NCBI RefSeq assembly: GCF_000400485.1 | Contig: NZ_ASHR01000024.1 | Location: forward strand, 1 to 64,000 | Direction: 5' to 3' | DNA from: Agrococcus pavilionensis RW1 | Lineage (GTDB): Bacteria; Actinomycetota; Actinomycetes; Actinomycetales; Microbacteriaceae | Length of the DNA stretch: 64,000 nt | In this document: piece after piece, positions 33,470 through 41,703 of the stretch | Position numbering within the stretch: the stretch's first letter is position 1 | Layout of the letters: every line of letters begins with the position of its first letter | Translations under genes and position numbers: made by a program | The notes under the pieces: model-generated | What the model was told of the DNA's origin: nothing | Databases searched by the model: none | The model's input: only the letters and a program-made list of their open reading frames with translations

Positions 33470-34240
33470 CTATCGCGCCGCGTCGAGGATCGCGCGGCGC
33501 ACGTGCTCGTCGTCCCGACCGTCGATGCGGTCGAGGACGGCGTCGGGGAGGAAGGTCGGCTCGCCCACCGAGAGCGCCCCGACGAGGATGCGCGCGACCT
33601 TGTCGGCCATCTCGGTGATGCGGAGGCACTCGGCCGGCGTCGCGCCGATCGCGAAGATGCCGTGGTTCCGCATCCACGCGACCTTCGGGAGCGCGCCGTG
33701 CCGGTCGGCGAAGTCGCGCAGCTCGTCGCGCATGAGCCGACCGAGGCTCAGGCCCGGGTCGACGTAGGGCACGAGCAGCGTCTCGGTACCGAGCACGACG
33801 ATCTGGTCGGGGAAGAGCGCACCGGCGGCGAGCAGCCCTGCCCGGTCGGAGCACAGCACCGAGTTCGCCGCGATGGGGTGCGTGTGGCAGGCGGCGCCCG
33901 CGCCGGAGCTCAGCACGACCGCGTGCAGGAGCGCCTCGACGCTCGGCCGCTTCGCGTCCGGGTCGACGCGCGAGGTCATGAGCGCCTCCGCGACGCGCGC
34001 GTCTCCCGCACCGCCCTCGAACGCGGCCGGGTCGTCGAGCAGCTCGAGGATCGGCGCGAACCAGCACTCGACGAGGTCGTCGGGCCCCGACGCCGCGAGC
34101 GACGAGCCCGTGGCCTTCACGAGCATCCGCTCGTCGTCGAGCCTCGCCGAGACGTTGCCCTCGGCGAGGATGACGAGCTCGCGCTGCGGCTCGCCCACGG
34201 CGTGCGCGAGCCGCAGCAGGTCGTCGCGGGGATCGGTCAC
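33470..34240 (-). CDS. Class II aldolase/adducin family protein
   Basis: The 256-residue protein has the fold and order of motifs of class II aldolases: EGNVSAR (normally GGNxSxR), KATGSSL, a Glu in SVEALLHAVV, the zinc pair in CHTHPIAANSVLC, and MRNHGIFAIGA. It is distinct from the rhamnulose-phosphate aldolase domain encoded at 41704. It may cleave a second sugar phosphate, or act on another pathway intermediate. The GTG start overlaps the permease stop (GTGA). Confidence 0.8.
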   Translation of the reverse strand: MTDPRDDLLRLAHAVGEPQRELVILAEGNVSARLDDERMLVKATGSSLAASGPDDLVECWFAPILELLDDPAAFEGGAGDARVAEALMTSRVDPDAKRPSVEALLHAVVLSSGAGAACHTHPIAANSVLCSDRAGLLAAGALFPDQIVVLGTETLLVPYVDPGLSLGRLMRDELRDFADRHGALPKVAWMRNHGIFAIGATPAECLRITEMADKVARILVGALSVGEPTFLPDAVLDRIDGRDDEHVRRAILDAAR

Positions 34241-35370
34241 TTCGGCGCTCCCGGCGCGGTCGCCGGGACCGCGAGGCGCGGTGGTGCTCCCGCCTGCCGC
34301 CTGCGGATCGTGGCGTTCGAGAGCAGCGAGGCGCCGAGCAGCACGATGCCGAGCGCGAGCAGCTGCGCCTGCGCGCCCTCGTTGCCGGGCACGACGAGCA
34401 GGATCGAGGCGTTGAGCCACACGATGAGCAGCGCCGCGAGCAGGATGCCGCTCAGCTTGCCGATGCCGCCCGTGATGGCGACGCCGCCGAGCACCGCGAT
34501 CGTGATCGCGGGCAGCGCCATGCCGCTGCCGCTCGTGCCCGCGTCGGGCCGGGCGGAGGCGAACTGCGCGACGGTGTACACGCCGACGAGGCCCGAGATC
34601 GCGCCCGCCGTGACGTACGCCATCATGCGCGTGCGGCGCGTGTCGATGCCGGCCCACTGCGCGGCCGTGTCGTTCGTGCCGATCGCGTAGAGCTTGCGGC
34701 CGTAGGTCGTGCGGTTGAGCACGAACCACGCGACGATCGCGACCGGGATGAGGAACGTGAAGACTCCGAGCGGCACGAGCGGCAGCGTGCCGCCGATCAC
34801 CGGGAGCTCGACGGCCTTCGCCGCGTTGTAGAACTCCGAGATCTCGGGGCCCGAGATCGGCCGCTGCTCGCTCACGACGAGCGCGATCGAGCGGTAGGCG
34901 TAGAAGGTCGCAAGCGTCGTGATGAGCGCGGGGTAGCCGAGGTAGGCGGTGAGCACGCCGTTGATCGCGCCGAGCAGGGCGCCGAACGCGACCGCGAGCA
35001 CGACCGCGACGAGCAGCGGCAGCCCGACCTGCTGGTAGAGCATCGCGAAGACGATGCCCGTGAGCGAGACCATCGAGCCGACCGAGAGGTCGATGCCGCC
35101 GCGGCCCGACGTGATCACGAACAGCTCCGCGAGCGCGAGCAGCGCGAGGGGCACGTAGGCGATGAGCGTCGAGGCGAGGTAGTCGCTGTTGAACGTGCCG
35201 CTCGTGAGCCCGAGGGCGTCGAGGATCGACATCGCGACGAGGAGCACGATGATGAGCGCGAGCAGCAGCACCGCGCGGTCGCGGAGGATGCCCGAGCCGA
35301 GCCACTCGCGCACGCGCGAGGTCGGCTCCGCGCGGCGCTCCGGGGCGGGGGTCGTCGTGGTGGCGGTCAT
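34237..35370 (-). CDS. Sugar ABC transporter permease (RhaQ-like)
   Basis: The 377-residue membrane protein has 8-10 hydrophobic segments and the family motifs ELFVITSGRGGIDLSVGSMVSLTG and AITIAVLGGVAITGGIGKLSGIL. It forms one half of a heterodimeric channel with the permease encoded directly upstream, the pairing found in rhamnose importers. Both ends overlap neighbouring genes by four bases. Confidence 0.9.
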   Translation of the reverse strand: MTATTTTPAPERRAEPTSRVREWLGSGILRDRAVLLLALIIVLLVAMSILDALGLTSGTFNSDYLASTLIAYVPLALLALAELFVITSGRGGIDLSVGSMVSLTGIVFAMLYQQVGLPLLVAVVLAVAFGALLGAINGVLTAYLGYPALITTLATFYAYRSIALVVSEQRPISGPEISEFYNAAKAVELPVIGGTLPLVPLGVFTFLIPVAIVAWFVLNRTTYGRKLYAIGTNDTAAQWAGIDTRRTRMMAYVTAGAISGLVGVYTVAQFASARPDAGTSGSGMALPAITIAVLGGVAITGGIGKLSGILLAALLIVWLNASILLVVPGNEGAQAQLLALGIVLLGASLLSNATIRRRQAGAPPRLAVPATAPGAPK

Positions 35371-36380
35371 GCGCGCGCCCTCCTGGCTCGCTCGCGGATG
35401 ATGTCGGTGCCGACGGCGATCAGGATGAAGATGCCGACGAAGAGGAAGCCGAGCTGGGTGGGCCAGCCGAGCTGCGTGACGCCCGAGACGACGGTCTGCA
35501 CGAGGATCGCGCCGAGGAGCGTGCCGACGACGCTGCCGCGACCGCCGAGGATCGACGTGCCGCCGATGACGACGGCCGCGATCACCTGGAGCTCCTTGCC
35601 CGAGCCGACCGACTGGTCGAGCGTCGAGGTGCCGGTCGCGATGATCATGCACGCGGCGAGCCCGGCGAGCGCGCCGGTGATGAGGTAGACCCACACGAGC
35701 CGCGGCTGCACCTTGATGCCCGCGAGCCGCGCGGCGTTCTGATTGCCGCCGATCGCGTAGAGGTTGCGGCCCGACTTCGCGTAGCGCAGGAACCACCACG
35801 CGACGGCGACCGCGAGCACCGCGATCGCGAAGGAGTGCGGCACGCCGAGCGTCGAGCCGGCCGAGCCGCGGCCGAAGAACTCGAGCGTCGAGGGGATGCC
35901 GTTGACGGTCGAGGAGTTGAAGACGCGCAGCCCGAGCCACGTGAAGACGTTCGCCGTGCCGAACGTGATGATGATCGGATGCACGCGGCCGTACGCGATC
36001 AGGACGCCGTTGAGCGCGCCGAGCGCGGCGCCGATGACGATCGCGAGCGCCACCGCGACGATCGCGGGCACGTCGTAGCTCACGAGCACGCGCGCCGTCA
36101 CGACGGCGGAGACCATGATCATGCCGGCCACCGAGACGTCGATGCCCGCGGTGATGATGACGAACGTCATGCCGACGCCGATGAGCGCGATCGGGGCGAC
36201 CTGCACGAGCAGCGGGCCGATCGAGCCGGGCGTGAGGAACGCGGGCGTGAAGATGCCGAGCAGCACCCACAGCACCACGAGCACGACGAGCAGCACGACC
36301 TCCTGCCCCGTCACGATCGGGGGCAGGATGCGGCGCATGCTCACCGCCTGCGGCGCGCGGGCTTCGGTCGCGGTGGTCAT
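35367..36380 (-). CDS. Sugar ABC transporter permease (RhaP-like)
   Basis: The 337-residue permease has the classic GMTFVIITAGIDVSVAGMIMVSAVV and AAVVIGGTSILGGRGSVVGTLLGAILV motifs, with 8-9 hydrophobic helices. It pairs with the next gene to form the importer channel. ATGA overlaps link it to the ATPase gene upstream and the second permease downstream. Confidence 0.9.
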   Translation of the reverse strand: MTTATEARAPQAVSMRRILPPIVTGQEVVLLVVLVVLWVLLGIFTPAFLTPGSIGPLLVQVAPIALIGVGMTFVIITAGIDVSVAGMIMVSAVVTARVLVSYDVPAIVAVALAIVIGAALGALNGVLIAYGRVHPIIITFGTANVFTWLGLRVFNSSTVNGIPSTLEFFGRGSAGSTLGVPHSFAIAVLAVAVAWWFLRYAKSGRNLYAIGGNQNAARLAGIKVQPRLVWVYLITGALAGLAACMIIATGTSTLDQSVGSGKELQVIAAVVIGGTSILGGRGSVVGTLLGAILVQTVVSGVTQLGWPTQLGFLFVGIFILIAVGTDIIRERARRARA

Positions 36381-37936
36381 CGGTCGTCCTCCTGGGTGAC
36401 GGGCTCGTCCTCGGCGCCGGCCGCCGCCGCGAGGAGCGACGCCTGGCTCGCGCTGGGCGGGAACTCGCGGGCGATGCGCCCGGAGCGGAACACGAGGACG
36501 CGGTCGGAGATGCGCTGGACCTCGGCGAGGTCGGTGGTGATCACGAGCACGGCCGTGCCGCGCGCGGCGAGGTCGGCGATGATCCGGTGGATCTCCTCCT
36601 TCGCGCCGACGTCGACGCCCTGCGTCGGCTCGGCGAGCACGAGGAGCTTCGGCTGCTCGACGATCTGGCGGGCGAGCACGACCTTCTGCGCGTTGCCGCC
36701 CGACATCGCGCCGAGCGGCTGCCGCGAGGTGGGCGTCTTGACCGCGAGCCGGCCGATGAGGTCGTCGGCGATGCGCCGCTCCGCCTTGGGCGACACCCAG
36801 CCGGGCAGCTTCCCGAGCAGGCCGAGCGAGCCGACCGTGATGTTGAAGGCGATGCTCTGGAAGGAGAAGGAGCCCTGCGACGAGCGGTTCGCGGGCACCA
36901 TGCGGATGCCGCGGCGCTTCGCGTCGGCGGGCGTGCCGGGCTGCCTGTCGCTGTCGACGACGCGCATCCGCCCGCCCGTCGCGCGCCGCATGCCGTAGAC
37001 GACCTCGCCGACCTCGGCCGCGCCGGAGCCGATGAGGCCGTAGAGGCCGAGCACCTCGCCCGCGCGCACCGAGAGCGACACGTCGGCGAAGGCGCCGTCG
37101 AGCGTGAGCCCCTCGAGCTCGAGCACGGTCTCGCCGTGCTCCCCGGGGACGTGCTCGCCCTCGTCGATCGCGCCGCCGACCATGCGCTCGGCGATCTCGC
37201 GCACCGAGAGCTCGCCGATCGGCTCGGTCGAGACCGTCTCGCCGTCGCGCATGATCGTGACGGCATCGGCGATGCGGAAGAGCTCGTCGAGCCGGTGGCT
37301 GATGTAGATGATGGAGACGCCGTCGGCGGCGAGCCGCCGCACGACGCCGAAGAGCACCTCGATCTCGGCGTCGGTGAGGATGGCGCTCGGCTCGTCGAGG
37401 ATGAGGATGCTCGCCTGCTCGAGCAGCGCCTTCGCGATCGAGACCTGCTGCTGCTGGGCGATCGAGAGGCCGCCGAGCGGCTGCGAGGCGACGCTGCGGT
37501 CGAGGCCGACGGTGTCGAGCAGCTCGAGCATGCGCGGCGCCTGTGCGCGCCAGTCGATCATGGGGCCGCGCGTGATCTCGCGGCCGACGAAGAAGTTCTC
37601 GGCGACGGTGAGCTCGGGGAAGAGCTGCGGCTCCTGGTAGACGGTCTGCACGCCGAGGCCGATCGCGTCGGTCGTCGAGCCGATCGAGACGGGTGCGCCG
37701 TCGATCGCGATCGTGCCGGTGTCGGACTGCTCGGCCCCGGCGAGGATCTTGATGAGCGTCGACTTGCCCGCGCCGTTCTCGCCCACGAGCGCGTGGACCG
37801 TGCCGGGCATGACGGTGATGTCGGCGTGGCGGATGGCGCGCACGCCGCCGTAGCGCTTCGAGATGTCGCGCATCTCGAGCCGGGGCGTGGAGTCGTTCCC
37901 CGGCGTGGGGCGTGCCCGCTGGGCGGTGTCGGTCAT
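36377..37936 (-). CDS. Sugar ABC transporter ATP-binding protein, two-domain (RhaT/RbsA-like)
   Basis: The 519-residue protein has two nucleotide-binding domains. The first is complete: Walker A GENGAGKST, signature LSIAQQQQVSIAKAL, and Walker B ILILDEPSAIL. The second has the degenerate P-loop GLYGLIGSGAAEV but an intact MSGGNAQKVVLARQI, as usual for this family. GAGGAG precedes the ATG. It follows two strong palindromes after the binding-protein gene, so it may be less expressed than that protein. Confidence 0.92.
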   Translation of the reverse strand: MTDTAQRARPTPGNDSTPRLEMRDISKRYGGVRAIRHADITVMPGTVHALVGENGAGKSTLIKILAGAEQSDTGTIAIDGAPVSIGSTTDAIGLGVQTVYQEPQLFPELTVAENFFVGREITRGPMIDWRAQAPRMLELLDTVGLDRSVASQPLGGLSIAQQQQVSIAKALLEQASILILDEPSAILTDAEIEVLFGVVRRLAADGVSIIYISHRLDELFRIADAVTIMRDGETVSTEPIGELSVREIAERMVGGAIDEGEHVPGEHGETVLELEGLTLDGAFADVSLSVRAGEVLGLYGLIGSGAAEVGEVVYGMRRATGGRMRVVDSDRQPGTPADAKRRGIRMVPANRSSQGSFSFQSIAFNITVGSLGLLGKLPGWVSPKAERRIADDLIGRLAVKTPTSRQPLGAMSGGNAQKVVLARQIVEQPKLLVLAEPTQGVDVGAKEEIHRIIADLAARGTAVLVITTDLAEVQRISDRVLVFRSGRIAREFPPSASQASLLAAAAGAEDEPVTQEDDR

Positions 37937-37975
37937 GGTGCTCCTCGTGGTCGCCGGCGCGGAGGCCGGCGGGCT

Positions 37976-38037
37976 GCCTGCGGGCCGGCCCGCAGGCCGG
38001 AGGGGGTGCCGGGGCGCGGCGCGCGCCGCGCCCCGGC
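37976..38037. terminator. Two perfect tandem palindromes between binding protein and ATPase genes
   Basis: GCCTGCGGGCC/GGCCCGCAGGC (37976-37997) and a second palindrome with 15-base arms (38008-38037, left arm GCCGGGGCGCGGCGC) lie inside the operon just after the binding-protein stop. Either could cause partial termination or protect the upstream mRNA, raising binding-protein output. Confidence 0.65.
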
Positions 38038-38054
38038 GTCAGTCGATCGGGCGA

Positions 38055-39104
38055 TCAGTAGTCGTAGTCGCCCGCGTTCTCGGCGGTGAAGACGGTCGGC
38101 GGGCCGAGCAGCAGCACGCCCGTGCTCTCGTCGTACTCGACCTCCGAGAGCGCCTCGTTCGACAGGCTCGACGTGTCGCCGAGGTCGCCGTCGCTCGCGA
38201 GCTGCACGCCTGCCCAGCCGGTCAGGTAGCCGAGGCCCTCGACGTCCCACAGGATCGACGCGCTCGAGGCGCCCGACTCGAGGTACGGCAGCATCGACTG
38301 CGGCGTGCCGAGGCCGACGGTGAAGACCTCGCCGATGCGGTCGGCGTCCTGCACGGCCTGCGCGACGCCCGGGGCGCTCGAGGTGCACTCGCCCACGAGG
38401 CCCGTGAGGTCGGGGTGGCTGTTCATGAGGTCGGTCGCCATCTGCGTCGCCATGGCCTGGTCCTCGCCGGCGTAGACGATGTCGACGATCTCGGCGTCGG
38501 GGTACTCCGAAGCCGTGTACGCCTCCTGCACCTCGATCCACGCGTTGAGGTTCGCCGCGGTCTCGCCGCACGAGACGATCGCGTACTTGCCCGAGCCGCC
38601 CATCGCCTCGAGGAGCGAGTCGGTGAGCTGCTGGCCGATGCCCTCGACCGACGCCTGGCTCACGAAGACCTCGCGCACCGAGTCGGGCGCGTCGGTGTCG
38701 GTCGTGGCGACGTGGATGCCCGCGGCCTGCGCCTCCTGGAGCAGCGGCGCCATCGAGTTCGGGTCGTTCGGGGCGACGAACAGCACGTCGACGCCCTGCT
38801 GGATGAACGAGCGCACGATGTCGGCCTGCGCGGCGGCGTCGGCGGTCGTCGGGCCCTGGTAGAGCCACTCGAAGCCGAGCTCCTCCGCGGCCTGCTGGCC
38901 GCCCGTGTTCATCGCCTCGAAGTAGGGGATGCCCTGCAGCTTGGGCACGAACGCGATGGTCAGGCCCTCGGCGCTCGCGCCGTCGGTCGCGCCGGGCGCC
39001 GCCGACGATCCGGTGTCGGTGTTGCGCGACGTGCAGCCGGCCAGCACGACGGCAGCGGCCGCCGAGAGCGCCAGTGCACCCGCGATCTTGCGTGAGATCT
39101 TCAT
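38055..39104 (-). CDS. Sugar ABC transporter substrate-binding lipoprotein (RhaS-like)
   Basis: The 349-residue lipoprotein has a signal peptide with lipobox VLAGC (Cys24), a Ser/Thr/Gly linker and a type-1 periplasmic-binding fold (LTIAFVPKLQGIPYFEAMNTGGQQAAEELG). It resembles rhamnose-binding RhaS proteins and should capture the sugar for the importer. AAGGAG precedes the ATG, and the start overlaps the regulator stop (ATGA). Confidence 0.92.
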   Translation of the reverse strand: MKISRKIAGALALSAAAAVVLAGCTSRNTDTGSSAAPGATDGASAEGLTIAFVPKLQGIPYFEAMNTGGQQAAEELGFEWLYQGPTTADAAAQADIVRSFIQQGVDVLFVAPNDPNSMAPLLQEAQAAGIHVATTDTDAPDSVREVFVSQASVEGIGQQLTDSLLEAMGGSGKYAIVSCGETAANLNAWIEVQEAYTASEYPDAEIVDIVYAGEDQAMATQMATDLMNSHPDLTGLVGECTSSAPGVAQAVQDADRIGEVFTVGLGTPQSMLPYLESGASSASILWDVEGLGYLTGWAGVQLASDGDLGDTSSLSNEALSEVEYDESTGVLLLGPPTVFTAENAGDYDY

Positions 39105-39943
39105 CGATGCTCCTTCAGGGTGAGGCGACGGGAGGCGGTCTCCGCCCGTGCCGTGACCGGCGCCGTGCCGGTCGTCTGCGCGTCGGGGAGCGCCACGCGG
39201 GCCACCGGCACGCCGACGGCGCGCCACTCCTCGACGAAGTCGTCGGATGCGTCGGCATCCGTGATGAGGCTCGTCACCTGGTCGGCGCGCGCGAACGAGT
39301 GCAGCGCGAAGCCGTCGACCTTGCTCGAGTCGAACAGTCCGTGCACCTCGTCGGTCGCGGCGACCAGCGCTTGCTTCGAGACGGCCTCGTCGGTCGCGAG
39401 CTCGAGCAGCCCGCGCTCGGGCGAGAGCCCGACGACGCCGACGAACGCCTTGTGCACGCGGCCGCGGCCGACGAGCGCGTCGGTGATGGGGCCGACGAGG
39501 CCCGAGCTCTCGCGCCGCAGCGTGCCGCCGGGCATGATCACGCGCGCGTCGGAGCGCTCCATGAGCACGCTCGCGGTCGGGAGCGACTGGGTGATGACCA
39601 CGAGGCCCTGCCGGTGCAGCAGCTCGAGCGCGAGGTAGTGCGCGGTGCTCGAGGTGTCGAGCGCGATGACGTCGCCGTCGGCGACGAGCCTCGCGGCCTC
39701 GACGGCGATCGCGCGCTTCGCGGCCGAGTCGCGCTGCAGGCGGTCGCGGAAGGCGCCCTCGTCGCCGCGCTCGGGGGGCACGGCGCCGCCGCGCGTGCGG
39801 CGCAGCAGCTGTCGGCGCTCGAGCGCGTCGAGGTCCTTGCGGATCGTCACCTCGGAGACGTCGAGGTCGCGGGCAAGCTCGGCGACCTGCACGGAGCCCT
39901 GGGCTCCGAGGGTGTCGAGGATGCGCGCCTCACGACTGATCAC
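39101..39943 (-). CDS. DeoR-family transcriptional regulator of the rhamnose locus
   Basis: The 280-residue protein has a DeoR helix-turn-helix (VQVAELARDLDVSEVTIRKDLDALERRQLLRRTRGGAV) and a C-terminal sugar-phosphate-sensing domain (ALDTSSTAHYLALEL, FVGVVGLSPERGL). It is probably a repressor released by a rhamnose pathway phosphate. I chose the GTG at 39943, with AAGGGAG upstream and the usual SREARILDTL N-terminus; an in-frame ATG at 39982 would add 13 residues. It is first gene of the leftward operon and divergent from rhaM. Confidence 0.87.
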   Translation of the reverse strand: MISREARILDTLGAQGSVQVAELARDLDVSEVTIRKDLDALERRQLLRRTRGGAVPPERGDEGAFRDRLQRDSAAKRAIAVEAARLVADGDVIALDTSSTAHYLALELLHRQGLVVITQSLPTASVLMERSDARVIMPGGTLRRESSGLVGPITDALVGRGRVHKAFVGVVGLSPERGLLELATDEAVSKQALVAATDEVHGLFDSSKVDGFALHSFARADQVTSLITDADASDDFVEEWRAVGVPVARVALPDAQTTGTAPVTARAETASRRLTLKEHR

Positions 39944-40120
39944 AGCGTCTCCCTTGTCGGTGATGGTGGTGACAGTACGCATCCGAAAGTCGCTTCGCAA
40001 GTCACCGATACCGAATCGCAACCTTTGCGCTTGCGTTCGAAACTCCGACGGGGCATGCTGGCGGGGCGCGACCGGAGCCGAGGCGCCCGATCGCGATCGT
40101 CGAGGAGGACAGGAGCGAGC
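39944..40120. promoter_or_regulatory. Divergent promoter region of the rhamnose locus
   Basis: This 177-base gap must hold the promoters and operator of both rhamnose transcripts. It contains related short words (CGAAAGTCGCTTCGCAAG and GCTTGCGTTCGAAACTC, at about 39984-40051) with TTCG cores in both orientations, which could be DeoR-type sites. An AGGAGGAC-like ribosome site precedes rhaM. Confidence 0.45.
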
Positions 40121-40510
40121 ATGGCGAGCACGGCGACGCAGCCCTTGACGCCCGTGTGCTTCCGCTTGCGCGTCCGCCCCGAGCTCGTCGCCGCGTACCG
40201 CGAGCGCCACGCGGCGGTGTGGCCCGAGATGCTCGAGGCGCTCCGCGCGACGGGCTGGCTCGACTACCGCATCTTCGTCGCCGACGACGGCACGTGCATC
40301 GGCACCTTCCGCACCCGCGACCTCGACGCATCCCTCGCCGGCATGGCCGCGCGCGACGTGAACGCGCGCTGGCAGGCCGAGATGCAGCCCTTCTTCGAGG
40401 GGATCGAGCGGCCCGCCGACGAGTCCTTCGAGCTCATCCCGCTCGCCTTCGACCTCGATGCGCAGCTCGAGGCGAGCCGCACCGTACCCCGCCCAGAACC
40501 GAGGAGCTGA
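40121..40510 (+). CDS. rhaM: L-rhamnose mutarotase
   Basis: The 129-residue protein interconverts alpha- and beta-L-rhamnose before isomerisation. The family motif VCFRLRVRPELVAAYRERHAAVWPEMLEALRATGWLDYRIF is present, including the catalytic His of the RERHAAVWPEM segment. The C-terminus is a little longer than in the E. coli protein. The next gene starts one base after its stop. Confidence 0.9.
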   Translation: MASTATQPLTPVCFRLRVRPELVAAYRERHAAVWPEMLEALRATGWLDYRIFVADDGTCIGTFRTRDLDASLAGMAARDVNARWQAEMQPFFEGIERPADESFELIPLAFDLDAQLEASRTVPRPEPRS

Positions 40511-40511
40511 C

Positions 40512-41672
40512 ATGGCCGTCATCCCCACCCCCGAGCAGCTCGACCGGCTGCGCATCGAAGTGCCCAGCTGGGCCTACGGCAACTCGGGCACGCGCTTCCG
40601 CGTCTTCTCGACGCCCGGCACGCCGCGCGACCCGTTCGAGAAGCTCGCCGATGCCGCCGAGGTGCACAAGCACACGGGGCTCGCGCCGACCGTCGCGCTG
40701 CACTACCCGTGGGACAAGGTGGACGACTGGCAGGCGCTGCGCGCCCGCGCGGAGGAGCTCGGCGTCGCGCTCGGCACGGTCAACTCCAACACCTTCCAGG
40801 ACGACGACTTCAAGTTCGGCTCGCTCACGCACCCGGATGCGCGCGTGCGCCGGAAGGCGATCGACCACCACTTCGAGTGCATCGACGTCATGCACGAGAC
40901 GGGCTCGCGCGACCTCAAGGTGTGGCTCGCCGACGGCACGAACTACCCCGGCCAGGACTCGATCCGCGAGCGCCAGGACCGGCTCGCCGAGTCGCTCGCC
41001 GAGATCTATGCGCGGCTCGCCGACGACCAGCGCATGGTGCTCGAGTACAAGTTCTTCGAGCCGGCGTTCTACCACACCGACATCCCCGACTGGGGGACGA
41101 GCTACGTGCACTGCCTCGCGCTCGGCGACCGCGCGAAGGTCGTGCTCGACACCGGCCACCACGCGCCCGGCACGAACATCGAGTTCATCGTCGCGCAGCT
41201 CCTGCGGCTCGGGAAGCTCGGCGCCTTCGACTTCAACTCGCGCTTCTACGGCGACGACGACCTCATCGTCGGCGCCGCCGACCCCTTCCAGCTCTTCCGC
41301 ATCATCGTCGAGCTCATCGCGGGCGGCGGCTACGGCGACCCCGACGTGCAGCTCGTGCTCGACCAGTGCCACAACATCGAGGAGAAGGTGCCCGGCCAGA
41401 TCCGCAGCGTGCTCAACGTGCAGGAGGCCGTCGCGAAGGCGCTCTCGCTCGACACCGAGGCGCTCGCCGTCGCGCGCCGCGAGTGCGACGTGCTGCTCGC
41501 GAACGACATCCTCATGGACGCGTTCGCGACCGACGTGCGGCCGCTGCTCGCCGACTACCGCGAGGCGAAGGGGCTGCCCGCCGACCCGATGCGCGCCTTC
41601 CTCGCCTCCGGCTACCTCGAGCGCATCGCCGCCGAGCGCGTCGGCGGCACCCAGGCCGGCTGGGGCGCGTGA
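40512..41672 (+). CDS. rhaI: L-rhamnose isomerase, RhaI type
   Basis: The 386-residue TIM-barrel isomerase converts L-rhamnose to L-rhamnulose. It belongs to the xylose-isomerase-like RhaI group (Pseudomonas stutzeri type), not the E. coli RhaA group. Metal-site segments include VLEYKFFEPAFYHTDIPDWG, KVVLDTGHHAPGTNIEF and AFDFNSRFYGDDDLIVGAADPFQLFRI. RhaI enzymes also accept L-lyxose and other aldoses, which matters for the adjacent pentulose genes. It starts one base after rhaM, preceded by GAGGAGCTGAC. Confidence 0.93.
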   Translation: MAVIPTPEQLDRLRIEVPSWAYGNSGTRFRVFSTPGTPRDPFEKLADAAEVHKHTGLAPTVALHYPWDKVDDWQALRARAEELGVALGTVNSNTFQDDDFKFGSLTHPDARVRRKAIDHHFECIDVMHETGSRDLKVWLADGTNYPGQDSIRERQDRLAESLAEIYARLADDQRMVLEYKFFEPAFYHTDIPDWGTSYVHCLALGDRAKVVLDTGHHAPGTNIEFIVAQLLRLGKLGAFDFNSRFYGDDDLIVGAADPFQLFRIIVELIAGGGYGDPDVQLVLDQCHNIEEKVPGQIRSVLNVQEAVAKALSLDTEALAVARRECDVLLANDILMDAFATDVRPLLADYREAKGLPADPMRAFLASGYLERIAAERVGGTQAGWGA

Positions 41673-41703
41673 CCGCGCCGACCCCCGAGACGACGGAGAC
41701 GAC

